Shown here piece after piece: positions 1 to 8,421 of a stretch of 64,000 nucleotides of DNA. Source of the DNA: Paracoccus stylophorae (GTDB taxonomy: Bacteria > Pseudomonadota > Alphaproteobacteria > Rhodobacterales > Rhodobacteraceae). The notes below the pieces were generated by a model, which saw only the letters and a program-made list of their open reading frames with translations, was not told the origin of the DNA and ran no database searches. The stretch is taken from positions 1,221,001 through 1,285,000 of the forward strand of contig NZ_CP067134.1 of assembly GCF_028553765.1 (NCBI RefSeq), read 5' to 3'. Made by a program: the position numbers and the translations under genes. Each line of letters begins with the position of its first letter. Position 1 is the stretch's first letter.

Positions 1-649
1 GCTTGATCATCCCGGCCTTTTCCAGAAACGACCCGAACAGGATGAACAGGAAGATATAGGTCGCGCTGACATAAAGCGGGGTGCCATAGATGCCTTCGGT
101 GCCGAAGGACATCTGTTCGATCACCTGCGCGAAATCGTATCCGCGCGTGACCATCGGGCCCGGAAAATACTGCCCGAACAGCGCATAGACCAGGAACAGC
201 CCCGCAACGATGGGCAGCGCCGGACCCATCACCACATAGGCCGCGGCAAAGGTCGTCGCCAGCGCGATCACCCCGATTGCCACGTCGATGTCGTTCAGCA
301 TCCCCGACCGCATCATCAGCGGCACGTATTCCGCCCATTGATACCCCGCGACGACCACGCCCGAGGCGGCCAGCACCCATGCCAGCACCTTGGCCGGCAC
401 CCCGCGACCGTGCAGCGCCGCCAGCAGCGGAAAGCACAGCAGCATCAGGAAACCCAGATGCAGCGCGCGCTGGATCTGGCTGGACAGGGTGACGATATGG
501 GCGGCAATGGCGATCTGGTAAAGCGAGAAGGCGACGGCGATCCAGAACAGGATCTTTCCCTCGGTGCCGGCGGGAAAGCTGTCGGCCAGCGGATCGTGCA
601 GGCCAAGATCGGAGTCGCCGGCCGGGGCCGAGGGCCGGGCTTCGGTCAT
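1..649 (-). CDS. TRAP transporter fused permease, TAXI type (5'-terminal part of gene)
   Basis: The N-terminal 216 residues of an inner-membrane permease; the gene runs off the left edge of the window. The reading frame begins MTEARPSAPAGDSD and then shows a series of hydrophobic segments (for example ILFWIAVAFSLYQIAIAA and VAIGVIALATTFAAAYVV), ending in LFGSFLEKAGMIK, which is typical of the fused DctQM-type permeases of TAXI-TRAP systems. The start is the ATG at 649; the other nearby ATG at 658 hits a stop after two codons. It lies downstream of, and in the same direction as, the TAXI solute-binding gene, so the two should form one uptake system driven by an ion gradient. Substrate unknown. 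The family call rests on the hydrophobic pattern and the neighbour. Confidence 0.85.
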   Translation of the reverse strand, partial: MTEARPSAPAGDSDLGLHDPLADSFPAGTEGKILFWIAVAFSLYQIAIAAHIVTLSSQIQRALHLGFLMLLCFPLLAALHGRGVPAKVLAWVLAASGVVVAGYQWAEYVPLMMRSGMLNDIDVAIGVIALATTFAAAYVVMGPALPIVAGLFLVYALFGQYFPGPMVTRGYDFAQVIEQMSFGTEGIYGTPLYVSATYIFLFILFGSFLEKAGMIK

Positions 650-676
650 GATGTCATCCGATGCTGATGATGGTGG

Positions 677-700
677 GGGCCGGGACCCGCGTCCCGGCCC
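677..700 (-). promoter_or_regulatory. Intercistronic hairpin between TRAP binding protein and permease
   Basis: A perfect 10-bp stem (677-686 with 691-700) around a 4-base loop lies in the 63-bp gap between the binding-protein stop and the permease start. No T-run follows. Such hairpins often protect the upstream binding-protein mRNA or partly terminate, giving more binding protein than permease. The structure is seen directly; the role is inferred. Confidence 0.5.
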
Positions 701-712
701 GCGACACGCGCC

Positions 713-1669
713 TTATTCGGCGGTGACGCCCACCTCGTCATAGTAACGCTGCGCACCGGGATGGACCGGCACCGGCATGCCCTTCAACGCGTTCTGCACG
801 TCGATGCTGGCGGTCGCCGCGTGGGCCGATTTCAGCTCGTCCAGGTGATCGTACATCAGCTTCGTCATCTGATAGGCCAGATCGTCGCTGACCGCGTCCG
901 ATGTGATCAGGAAGTTGATGACGGCGACGGTCGGCACGTCTTCGGTCTGCCCGTCATAGGTGTCCGCGGGAATCGTCTCGGCCACATAGGGCGCGCCCAG
1001 GGTCGAGGCGATTTCGTCGGGGATGGCCACGACCGTGATCGGGATCGAGGTGGACAGATCCTTCAGCGACGCGACGCCCAGGCCCGCGGATTGCAGGGTG
1101 GCGTCAAGCTGACGGTTCTTCATCAGTTCGACCGATTCCGCGAAGGGCAGATATTCGACCTTGCCCAGATCGTCATAGGTCATCCCGGCGGCCTGCAGAA
1201 TGGCGCGGGCGTTCAGTTCCGTGCCCGATTTCGGCGCGCCCACCGACAGCGCCTTGCCCTTCAGATCCTCCAGCGTCTTGATGCCGGATTCCTCGCTGGC
1301 GACGATCTGGATGAAGTTGGGATACATGGCCGAGATGCCGCGCAGCTTGTCCAGCGGTTCGGGGAAACCGGCCTCGGCATTGCCTTCGGCGGCGAATTTC
1401 ACGGAATCGCCAAGCGCGATGCCGATCTCGCCCTTGCCCTGTTGCAGCAGGTTCAGGTTCTCGACGCTGGCTTTTGTGGACTGCACCTGCACCTTGGCGT
1501 CGGGAATGCCGTCGGTATAGATCTTCGACAGCGCCCCGCCCACCGGATAATAGACCCCGGAGGTGCCGCCGGTCAGAATGTTGATGAATTGCTGCGCGCC
1601 GGCCGATATCGGCACGACGCCAAGCGCGACCACGGCGGCGGCTGCGGCCACCTTGTTGCGGATGGTCAT
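713..1669 (-). CDS. TAXI family TRAP transporter solute-binding protein
   Basis: A 318-residue periplasmic binding protein that captures substrate for the adjacent fused permease. The mature part starts QFINILTGGTSGVYYPVGGALSKI, the signature opening of TAXI proteins, after a classical signal peptide (residues 1-26, ending ISAGAQ). The frame is open further upstream to 1786, but I start it at the ATG at 1669: a strong ribosome-binding site (GGGAGGA) sits just before it, and only this start puts the signal peptide at the N-terminus. Ligand unknown; TAXI systems commonly take dicarboxylates or glutamate-like compounds. Confidence 0.92.
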   Translation of the reverse strand: MTIRNKVAAAAAVVALGVVPISAGAQQFINILTGGTSGVYYPVGGALSKIYTDGIPDAKVQVQSTKASVENLNLLQQGKGEIGIALGDSVKFAAEGNAEAGFPEPLDKLRGISAMYPNFIQIVASEESGIKTLEDLKGKALSVGAPKSGTELNARAILQAAGMTYDDLGKVEYLPFAESVELMKNRQLDATLQSAGLGVASLKDLSTSIPITVVAIPDEIASTLGAPYVAETIPADTYDGQTEDVPTVAVINFLITSDAVSDDLAYQMTKLMYDHLDELKSAHAATASIDVQNALKGMPVPVHPGAQRYYDEVGVTAE

Positions 1670-1798
1670 GTCTTCCTCCCTGAATGCGTTTCTTTGCGGC
1701 AGGCTAAGAGGCTTTGGGGCCGAGGTCAAAGCCCAAAATCCTGTCGCCCGCACCTGCCGCAGAACGCCGCAAGGATCGTCCGCCACGGCTGGCGGGAC

Positions 1799-1817
1799 GA
1801 TCCGTCAGGGACGGATC
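1799..1817 (-). terminator. Hairpin at the 3' end of the glutaredoxin gene
   Basis: A perfect 8-bp stem (GATCCGTC/GACGGATC) with a 3-base loop overlaps the last bases of the glutaredoxin stop codon. It is the right size and place for a 3'-end structure of the minus-strand transcript, but no T-run follows, so intrinsic termination is uncertain. Confidence 0.35.
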
Positions 1818-2178
1818 ATGCGTTCGCTTCGCGGATCTTTTCGGCGGCGTCCTTGTCATAGGTGACGCCTTTCTGGTCGAAAAGCTGGTCCAGCTCGCCC
1901 GACAGCGTCATCTCGGTGATGATGTCGCAGCCGCCCACGAACTCGCCCTTGACGTAAAGCTGGGGGATGGTCGGCCAGTCCGAGAAATCCTTGATCCCCT
2001 GGCGGATCGATTCATCGGACAGCACGTTCACGTCGCGGAAATCCACGCCCATATAGTTCAGCACACCGGCCACGCGGCTGGAAAACCCGCATTGCGGCAT
2101 TTCCTTGGTGCCCTTCATGAACAGCACCACATCGGCGGCATCGACCATGCCCTGAATCTCGGTTTTCACATCGCTCAT
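1816..2178 (-). CDS. grxD: Monothiol glutaredoxin, Grx4/GrxD family
   Basis: A 120-residue cytosolic iron-sulfur carrier. The CGFS active site, diagnostic of monothiol glutaredoxins that bind a glutathione-ligated [2Fe-2S] cluster, is at residues 30-33 (KEMPQCGFSSRV). Other family marks are the FMKGTKEMP stretch before it and the WPTIPQLYVKGEFVGGCDI segment, which holds the cis-proline and glutathione-binding residues. Length is normal. It sits 75 bp downstream of a BolA-family gene on the same strand; BolA and CGFS glutaredoxins form cluster-bridged heterodimers in iron-sulfur trafficking and iron sensing, so the two are probably co-expressed. Confidence 0.96.
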   Translation of the reverse strand: MSDVKTEIQGMVDAADVVLFMKGTKEMPQCGFSSRVAGVLNYMGVDFRDVNVLSDESIRQGIKDFSDWPTIPQLYVKGEFVGGCDIITEMTLSGELDQLFDQKGVTYDKDAAEKIREANA

Positions 2179-2253
2179 CGCGTCGGTCCTTGTTTCGCGT
2201 GATGGCCAGCCCGCGGCAGGCCGAAATCGTCCCCGTGCCGGGCAGAAGCCGGT

Positions 2254-2496
2254 CTAGTCCGGGGCCTTCGTCGTCAGCGCAAGGGCGTGCAACTCTCCGG
2301 CGGGGCCGTCCATCCTGCCCTGCAACGCCGCATAGACGGCGCGTTGCTGCTGCACGCGGTTCTTGCCGCGAAAGCTTTCGTCGATCACTTCGGCAGCATA
2401 GTGATTGCCGTCCCCCGCCAGATCCCTGATCGAGATCTGCGCGTCGGGAAACGCCTCGCGCAGCAGGGCCTCGATGTCGTGAGCTTCCATCGCCAT
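2254..2496 (-). CDS. bolA: BolA family protein
   Basis: An 80-residue BolA-like protein: an N-terminal helix with DIEALLREAFPDAQ, then DGNHYAAEVIDESFRGKNRVQQQRAVY, with the conserved FRGKNRVQQQR helix-turn region, and a terminal ELHALALTTKAPD. The frame is open to 2553, but the ATG at 2496 is chosen because AAGGA precedes it at good spacing and the family starts there. Expected to pair with the CGFS glutaredoxin encoded just downstream, sharing a [2Fe-2S] cluster. It is the short form, closer to the IbaG/BolA2-like proteins than to full-length E. coli BolA. Confidence 0.93.
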   Translation of the reverse strand: MAMEAHDIEALLREAFPDAQISIRDLAGDGNHYAAEVIDESFRGKNRVQQQRAVYAALQGRMDGPAGELHALALTTKAPD

Positions 2497-2622
2497 GACG
2501 CTGTCCTTACGTTCACTCTCCAATGATGTAGGTGAAGCGGGGTGGGGCCGCAAGGCCGCAGGGTCCGCGGCGCTGTCCCGCGGCCGCGTTCCACGGACTG
2601 CTTGGCGGCGGGTGTGGCCGCG

Positions 2623-3768
2623 TCAGCTTTCCTCGACCAGTTGGCGGCTGGTGCGGGCATGGCGTCCGGCAAGCTGGCGCCCCTCGCGTCCGGTCAGCAT
2701 CCGTCTTGCGCCGGCGGGGCGGAACGAGGGGTCGGACAGATGCGGGAACAGGGCCAGGATCTCGCGCTGCGCCGCCGGTCCCAGCACCTTCATCGCCTGC
2801 GGGCCGGTGAACAGGCTCTCGCTCCAGGCGCCGTCCGACAGCACCACCTCGTGCCCGTCGAACAGCATGTGCCAATAGGTGACCCCGCCTGCGGGGCAAA
2901 TCGCCTCGATCCCCGGCAGGCCGATCAGATGTTTGGCGGCCACGAGGATCTCGTCCTCGCCGAACAGGCGCCGCGCGGTGGCCGAGCGGAGAAGGATCCG
3001 GTGCTGCGGCGATACGGTCAGATCGCGCGCGGGCACCCCATCGGCCAGGGCACCGGCGCGGATGCGGACCGGCCGCAGGTTGGGTTGCAGATCAAGCTGC
3101 GCGGCTCCGATGCGGACCGAGCCGACCCACGACAGCCAGCGCATCCCGTTGTCGCGGGTGCGGATCATGTCGCCCGCCGCCAGGGTTTCGATGGCGCGCG
3201 GCCCGAACATGGTGTCGATCAACGTGCCCGCGACGAAACAGGGCGCGGCGGCGGGCGGGGGATAGGTGGGCGCGTTGCCGTCGCCCGAAGTGGGCGTGAT
3301 CTGGCGCACGAAGCGGAATGTTTCGGTGGGGTCGAAGGTCGGATAGACCGGCTGGCCCGTGACCGGATCGGGCTTTGGCTGGGGCAGGATCAGCACCGAA
3401 TGGCGCCCGCCCAGCTCCTCGCCGTGTGGCCCGGAGAAATCGCGCGGAAACAGGGCGCGGAACTCGTTGCCCTGTCCGTCGCGGATCAGCGAGGCGAGGA
3501 AATTGCTGATCTTCGTGCCCGCCGGCACGGTCTGCGCGCCCGCGCCATGGCCGAAGGTCGTGGCCGTGGTCAGATATTGTTCGGTTTCGTTGGGCGAGTA
3601 GGAGCGGGAATTCAGCACCTGGTCGTCATCGCGGATGGTGATGGTGCTGAGCGTGGGATTGGCAAGGGTGAACGGGTATTTGTTGGCGGACCAGGGGATG
3701 TATCGGGCAGTGCTGCTGCCGCTTGCCACCGCCTGTCCAAGCGTCACCATCGTGATCTGATAGTCCAT
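2623..3768 (-). CDS. Hint-domain protein (hedgehog/intein-like self-processing domain)
   Basis: About 381 residues. The N-terminal ~170 residues (MDYQITMVTLGQAV...) are a beta-rich module I do not recognise. From about residue 174 comes a Hint domain: PCFVAGTLIDTMFGPRAIETL with the nucleophile cysteine at 177, then LTVSPQHRILLRS with the conserved TxxxH-like block, then the VTYWHMLFDGHEVV block. The Hint_2 type is common in Rhodobacterales, often attached to secreted calcium-binding or adhesin-like proteins. No classical signal peptide is visible. The frame is open to 3807; MDYQ at 3768 is preferred but its ribosome site is weak. A perfect CtrA-type box lies 112 bp upstream. Substrate of the processing reaction unknown. 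Confidence 0.85.
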   Translation of the reverse strand: MDYQITMVTLGQAVASGSSTARYIPWSANKYPFTLANPTLSTITIRDDDQVLNSRSYSPNETEQYLTTATTFGHGAGAQTVPAGTKISNFLASLIRDGQGNEFRALFPRDFSGPHGEELGGRHSVLILPQPKPDPVTGQPVYPTFDPTETFRFVRQITPTSGDGNAPTYPPPAAAPCFVAGTLIDTMFGPRAIETLAAGDMIRTRDNGMRWLSWVGSVRIGAAQLDLQPNLRPVRIRAGALADGVPARDLTVSPQHRILLRSATARRLFGEDEILVAAKHLIGLPGIEAICPAGGVTYWHMLFDGHEVVLSDGAWSESLFTGPQAMKVLGPAAQREILALFPHLSDPSFRPAGARRMLTGREGRQLAGRHARTSRQLVEES

Positions 3769-3879
3769 TCCGCCCGCAGCCCTGTTCCGATCGTTGCCCC
3801 TAAACATCCGGTTACGCCGGATTTTCCTGTGTTCCGGGCCACAATCCCGCCCGTCGCAAGATTGACTAGCGACAGAAGG

Positions 3880-3894
3880 TTAACCAGTGATTAA
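3880..3894. promoter_or_regulatory. CtrA box (TTAA-N7-TTAA)
   Basis: TTAACCAGTGATTAA is an exact match to the TTAA-N7-TTAA site of the alphaproteobacterial response regulator CtrA. It lies between the Hint-domain gene, whose start is at 3768, and the 3' end of the GlxA-type regulator, so it can only serve the Hint gene on the minus strand. ChpT, which phosphorylates CtrA in this group, is encoded at 32.6-33.3 kb. Match is seen; binding is inferred. Confidence 0.6.
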
Positions 3895-3925
3895 CGAAGC
3901 TGAAGAATGCGTGACCCGTTCGGGA

Positions 3926-4912
3926 TCAATCCGCCTTTCCCGGCGCGGCGGAACTTGTGCCGCGTTCGCGATAGGGGGTGCTGCCATATTGCGCGCGATA
4001 GCATTTCGAGAAATGCGACGGGCTTGAAAAGCCCGAGGCCAGCGCGACCTCGATGATGGACATCTCGGTCTGCATCAGCAGGTTTCGCGCCCGCGCCAGC
4101 CTTGTTTCCATGTAATAGCGTTTGGGGCTGCGGCTGAGATAGCGGCGGAACAGCCGCTCAAGCTGGCGGGTGGACATGCCGGCATCGGCGGCCAGCTGCG
4201 CGGGGCTGACCGGATCTTCCAGATTGGCCTCCATCCGCGCGATCACCGCCGCAAGCCGGGGGTGGCGGACGCCGATCCGCGTGGGAATCGACAGGCGCTG
4301 GCGGTCCTGGTCGGTGCGGATCGCGGTGTGCAGCAGCTGATCGGCCACCTCGGCCGTCAGCCCGTCGCCATGCGCCTGCGAGATCAGGTGCAGGATCAGG
4401 TCGATCGACGACGTGCCGCCGGCCGCGGTCAGCCGGTTGCCGTCCGCGACAAAGACCGACCGGACCAGCTGGATGTCGGGGAAAGCCTCGGCAAAGCCGT
4501 CATGGTTTTCCCAGTGGATCGTCGCGCGCCGCCCGTCCAGCAGCCCGGCCTCGGCCAGAACCCACGCGCCGGTGCAGACCGCGCCGATGGCAGCGCCGCC
4601 GCGTTCCTGCCTGCGCAGCCAGTTCAGGACCGGGCGTGTCGCCTCGCGCGCAATCTCGGTGCCGCCGCAGACGATGGCCACATCGTCGCGCCCCACCGCC
4701 ACCTCTCCGTCAAGTCCGCCATCCAGTTCGATCCGCGTCCCGTTCGAACAGGCGGCAACGTCGCCGGACGGGCCGACCAGCCGCCAGTCGAACAGCTGTT
4801 TGCCCGCCGCGCGGTTGGCCAGCCGCAGCGGCTCGATCGCCGCCGCGAACGGCATCATCGTGAACCGGTCCAGCAGCAGGAAGGTGAAACGACGCGGTCT
4901 GTCGGCAGCCAT
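3926..4912 (-). CDS. GlxA family transcriptional regulator (DJ-1/PfpI-like domain plus AraC HTH)
   Basis: A 328-residue cytosolic regulator. Residues about 5-190 form a class I glutamine amidotransferase-like (DJ-1/PfpI) domain, with [18 protein letters not shown] around the nucleophile-elbow cysteine and TIHWE after it. Residues about 230-328 form an AraC-type double helix-turn-helix ([45 protein letters not shown]). Members include regulators of carnitine, betaine and arginine catabolism (CdhR, GbdR, ArgR). The frame continues to 4972; the ATG at 4912 gives the usual N-terminus [19 protein letters not shown]. No catabolic operon is adjacent, so the effector is unknown. Confidence 0.92.
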   Translation of the reverse strand: MAADRPRRFTFLLLDRFTMMPFAAAIEPLRLANRAAGKQLFDWRLVGPSGDVAACSNGTRIELDGGLDGEVAVGRDDVAIVCGGTEIAREATRPVLNWLRRQERGGAAIGAVCTGAWVLAEAGLLDGRRATIHWENHDGFAEAFPDIQLVRSVFVADGNRLTAAGGTSSIDLILHLISQAHGDGLTAEVADQLLHTAIRTDQDRQRLSIPTRIGVRHPRLAAVIARMEANLEDPVSPAQLAADAGMSTRQLERLFRRYLSRSPKRYYMETRLARARNLLMQTEMSIIEVALASGFSSPSHFSKCYRAQYGSTPYRERGTSSAAPGKAD

Positions 4913-5064
4913 GGGAATGTCTTTGCACTTCTGTGTCGGCCAGCACTCAGCAGGGAACGGCGTCCGGCGCAAGGGTACAAGCCTTGCGGTCGTCCTGTGC
5001 CCTTTCCCTGACGGCCAATGCGGACTATATCGTGACGACGTCTTTTTCCCAAGGAGTGCGTGCC

Positions 5065-6474
5065 ATGACGCAGGAGATCCGCAAGACCGCCGCCCAAAGC
5101 TGGGACAAGGCCGGCTGGCGCGCCTATCCGCGCGTCCAGATGCCGGACTATACGGATCCTGCCGCGTTGCAGGCGGTCGAGGCGCAGCTGCGCCGTTATC
5201 CGCCCCTGGTGTTCGCCGGCGAGGCGCGTCGTCTGCGCGACCGTCTGGCCGATGTCGCCGCCGGCCGCAGTTTCCTTTTGCAGGGCGGCGATTGCGCCGA
5301 AAGCTTTGGCGAATTCAGCGCCGACAATATCCGCGACACGTTCAAGCTGCTGTTGCAGATGGCGGTGGTGCTGACCTGGGGCGCGCAGCTGCCCGTGGTC
5401 AAGGTGGGCCGGATGGCCGGCCAGTTCGCGAAGCCGCGCAGCGCGGCCACCGAAACCGTGGACGGGGTCGAACTGCCCAGCTATCGCGGCGATATCGTCA
5501 ACGGCTTTGACTTCACGCCCGAGGCGCGGACGCCCGATCCCAACCGGATGCTGGCGGCCTATACGCAGGCGGCGGCGTCGCTGAACCTGCTGCGGGCGTT
5601 TTCGACCGGCGGTTATGCCGACATGCACCGCGTCCAGAACTGGATCGCCGATTTCGTCGGCGGTCCCGAGGCGGCCAAATATCGCGACATCGCCGACCGC
5701 ATCCGCGACGCGATGGCGTTCATGCAGGCCGCAGGGGTGAATTCGGATACCGCGCATCAACTGGGCAAGGTGGATTTCTACACCAGCCACGAGGCGCTGC
5801 TGCTGGAATACGAAGAGGCGCTGGCGCGCACCGATTCGACCACCGGCCTGCCGGTCGCGGGATCGGGTCACATGATCTGGATCGGCGACCGCACCCGTCA
5901 GCCCGACGGGGCGCATGTCGAATTCTGCCGCGGCGTGCAGAACCCGATCGGCCTGAAATGCGGTCCGACGACGACCGCCGACGATCTCAAGGTGCTGATG
6001 GCCCGGCTGAACCCCGATAACGAGGCCGGACGCCTGACCCTGATCGCGCGGTTCGGTGCGGGCAAGGTGGGCGATCATCTGCCGCGCCTGATCCGGGCGG
6101 TGCAGGAAGAGGGCGCGAATGTCGTCTGGTCCTGCGATCCGATGCACGGGAACACGATCAAGTCGGCCTCGGGCTACAAGACGCGGCCCTTTGATTCGGT
6201 CTTGCGGGAGGTGCGCGAGTTCTTTGCGATCCACAATGTCGAGGGCACGATCCCCGGCGGGGTGCATTTCGAGATGACCGGCCAGGACGTGACCGAATGC
6301 ACCGGCGGCGTCCGCGCCGTCACCGACGAGGATCTGTCGGACCGCTATCACACCGCCTGCGATCCGCGGCTGAACGCCAGCCAGTCGCTGGAACTGGCGT
6401 TCCTGGTGGCCGAGGAACTGCGCGCCCGGCGCGAGGCGGCCGCCCCGGTCCGCAGCGCGAAGGTTGCCGGCTGA
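5065..6474 (+). CDS. 3-deoxy-7-phosphoheptulonate (DAHP) synthase, class II
   Basis: 469 residues, normal for the plant-like class II enzyme. It condenses phosphoenolpyruvate and erythrose 4-phosphate, the first step of the shikimate pathway. Family blocks are visible in order: [74 protein letters not shown] and [13 protein letters not shown], including the metal-binding cysteine (GGDC) and histidine (DPMHGN). The ORF is open from 4933; the ATG at 5065 follows AAGGAG at 5051-5056. It is alone in its operon, with a strong hairpin after it. The aroK and aroB genes of the same pathway lie 8 kb away. Confidence 0.96.
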   Translation: MTQEIRKTAAQSWDKAGWRAYPRVQMPDYTDPAALQAVEAQLRRYPPLVFAGEARRLRDRLADVAAGRSFLLQGGDCAESFGEFSADNIRDTFKLLLQMAVVLTWGAQLPVVKVGRMAGQFAKPRSAATETVDGVELPSYRGDIVNGFDFTPEARTPDPNRMLAAYTQAAASLNLLRAFSTGGYADMHRVQNWIADFVGGPEAAKYRDIADRIRDAMAFMQAAGVNSDTAHQLGKVDFYTSHEALLLEYEEALARTDSTTGLPVAGSGHMIWIGDRTRQPDGAHVEFCRGVQNPIGLKCGPTTTADDLKVLMARLNPDNEAGRLTLIARFGAGKVGDHLPRLIRAVQEEGANVVWSCDPMHGNTIKSASGYKTRPFDSVLREVREFFAIHNVEGTIPGGVHFEMTGQDVTECTGGVRAVTDEDLSDRYHTACDPRLNASQSLELAFLVAEELRARREAAAPVRSAKVAG

Positions 6475-6500
6475 AAAGGCCCGATCCCGATCACGGCAGG

Positions 6501-6526
6501 CAGCCGCCGGAAATGCCCGGCGGCTG
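6501..6526. terminator. Hairpin between convergent genes
   Basis: A perfect 10-bp stem (CAGCCGCCGG/CCGGCGGCTG) with a 6-base loop sits in the 67-bp gap between the convergent DAHP synthase and acyltransferase genes. Placement fits a bidirectional terminator, although neither side has a strong T-run. Confidence 0.5.
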
Positions 6527-6541
6527 TCGTACATCCGGCCT

Positions 6542-7414
6542 CTATTTCCAGCGCCGGTGCACCCAGAACCACTGATCCATGTGCTGACGGACCAGCGTTT
6601 CCAGCCCGTCATTCAGCGTCTGCATCATCTCGCGCGGGTCGCCATGGTCCAGCGGCGCGCCGACATGGACGCGAAAGCTGAGACCGTCCTGCTGCCGGAT
6701 GGCGTGGATCGGCAGGATCAGCGCGTCATACCGGATCGCCAGTTCGGCGGGCGTCAGCACCGTTTTTGCGGGCAGATCGAAGAACCGCAATTCCGGCGCG
6801 TGCCGGTCATGCTGGTCGAACCCTAGGGCCAGCCACCCGCCGCCCTTCAGGAAGCGCAGCATCCCGGCCAGCCCGGCGCGGCCGCGCGGAAACAGCGGCT
6901 CGGCGATGGCCGAGATGGCGGGGATATAGTGGCGGTTGAACGCCTCGTTGTTCATCGGACGATACAGCGCGCCGACCGGCCAGCCGCGCGCCGACAGCGC
7001 CGCGCGCATCGCGTCGTAATTGCCGAAATGCGCGCAGGCGATGATCACCGGGCGATGGCTGTCGAAAGCGGCTTCCAGCGCCGGCAGGCCCGGACCCTCC
7101 AGCGGGTCGTCGGCCTGGATGCGGTCGGTGAACTCGGCCCCGGCATAGATCTCGGCCACGGACCGGCCGGCGTTTTCGGGCACCGCGCGGGTCAGGCGTT
7201 CGACCTGGTCGCGGGGCAGGTCGGGCCGCGCCAGCGCAAGGTTTTCGCGGATCCGGCGCCGCCAGCCCGCGACCGGCCCCAGAAGATGCGCAAAGACCCA
7301 TCCCATCGCGGGAATGCGCCGGCGATAGGGCAGCAGCCGGGCCAGCCGCATCACCGCCAGAAACGCGCCATTGGCCAGCCGGTCGGTCAGGGTCGATCCG
7401 TCGTCGTTTCTCAT
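6542..7414 (-). CDS. Lipid A biosynthesis-type lauroyl acyltransferase (LpxL/HtrB family)
   Basis: A 290-residue inner-membrane acyltransferase. Visible family blocks: VIIACAHFGNYDAMRAAL, equivalent to the catalytic HxxxxD/E stretch (H followed four residues later by D), ALYRPMNNEAFNRHY, FDQHDRHAPELRFFDLPAKT, and the terminal MDQWFWVHRRWK typical of LpxL/LpxM. The probable role is transfer of a secondary acyl chain to lipid A or another glycolipid. The start ATG at 7414 overlaps the stop of the upstream transporter gene by 4 bases (ATGA), so the two are translationally coupled. Exact acceptor unknown. Confidence 0.88.
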   Translation of the reverse strand: MRNDDGSTLTDRLANGAFLAVMRLARLLPYRRRIPAMGWVFAHLLGPVAGWRRRIRENLALARPDLPRDQVERLTRAVPENAGRSVAEIYAGAEFTDRIQADDPLEGPGLPALEAAFDSHRPVIIACAHFGNYDAMRAALSARGWPVGALYRPMNNEAFNRHYIPAISAIAEPLFPRGRAGLAGMLRFLKGGGWLALGFDQHDRHAPELRFFDLPAKTVLTPAELAIRYDALILPIHAIRQQDGLSFRVHVGAPLDHGDPREMMQTLNDGLETLVRQHMDQWFWVHRRWK

Positions 7415-8337
7415 CCGTCCATCCGCGCCGCCCGGGCCTCGCGCCACCAGACGTACAGGCCCGCGCCCACGATAATCGCGGCACCGGTAATGGTCCAGTT
7501 GTCGGGCAGTTGCCCGAAGAACAGCCACCCCCACAGCCCCGCCCAGACCAGCCCGGTATATCCGAACGGCGCCAGCACCCCGGCCTCGGCGATGGTGAAG
7601 GCGCGGATCAGCAGGGCCTGGCTGATCGTGCCGAAGACGCCAAGCGCGACAAAGACCCACAGATCGCCGGTGCCGATGGGCTGCCAGAAGAACGGCACCA
7701 CGGCCGATGTCAGGATCGCGCCGGTGACCGCCGACCACAGCACCGATGTCGCGATCGAATCGCTGCGCACCATCCGCGTCAGCAGCGCGTTCGCGGCATA
7801 GGTGAAGGCGCCGATCATCGGCAACAGCGCCGCCGGCTGGAACACGCCCATGCCGGGCCGGATCACGATCATCGCGCCGGCCAGCGCGGCACCGATGCCC
7901 AGAATGCGGCGCAGGCCGATCCGCTCGCCCAGAAACAGCGCCGCGCCAAGCGTGATCAGGACCGGGTTGGTATCCATGATCGCCGTGGCCTCGGCCAGGC
8001 CGATGAACTGCAACGAGGTGAAGAACAGCGCAACCGAGGCGATCTGCGTCAGCGCCCGCCCGAATTGCAGCCCCGGCTGGCTTGACCGGATCAGCGCCGG
8101 CATCCGGCCGCGAAACAGCAGCGCCAGCAGCGCGACATTGACGACGAAACGCGCCCAGACCACCTGTGCCGCATGATAATCCTGCGTCAGATGCTTGGCG
8201 CAGGCATCCATCAGCGTGAAGCACAGAACCGCAAGGCAGATCAGAAGGATGCCGGTCCCCTGCGATCCCGTCCCGCCCGGCTGCGCCCCCGGCCGCTGCG
8301 CGCCCATCAGCGCGAATGCGCGCGCCAGCGTCCGCAT
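7411..8337 (-). CDS. DMT superfamily transporter, EamA family
   Basis: A 308-residue integral membrane protein with about ten hydrophobic segments forming two EamA repeats: the first from GTGILLICLAVLCFTLMDACAKHL, the second from TYAANALLTRMVR onward, ending in a short basic cytoplasmic tail (WWREARAARMDG). Members export amino acids or metabolites. It overlaps the downstream acyltransferase gene by 4 bp, making a two-gene operon. Transport of a lipid-related compound is conceivable from that coupling but cannot be shown here. Start at 8337 taken as the only good ATG before the first membrane segment. Confidence 0.88.
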   Translation of the reverse strand: MRTLARAFALMGAQRPGAQPGGTGSQGTGILLICLAVLCFTLMDACAKHLTQDYHAAQVVWARFVVNVALLALLFRGRMPALIRSSQPGLQFGRALTQIASVALFFTSLQFIGLAEATAIMDTNPVLITLGAALFLGERIGLRRILGIGAALAGAMIVIRPGMGVFQPAALLPMIGAFTYAANALLTRMVRSDSIATSVLWSAVTGAILTSAVVPFFWQPIGTGDLWVFVALGVFGTISQALLIRAFTIAEAGVLAPFGYTGLVWAGLWGWLFFGQLPDNWTITGAAIIVGAGLYVWWREARAARMDG

Positions 8338-8421
8338 CTCAGCGCGATCCGAAAACGGCCGGACAGGTGCCCGGCCGCGTCTTCCCCGTCGGTTCGGCCC
8401 CGCCCCGGGCGGAAACCGGGC

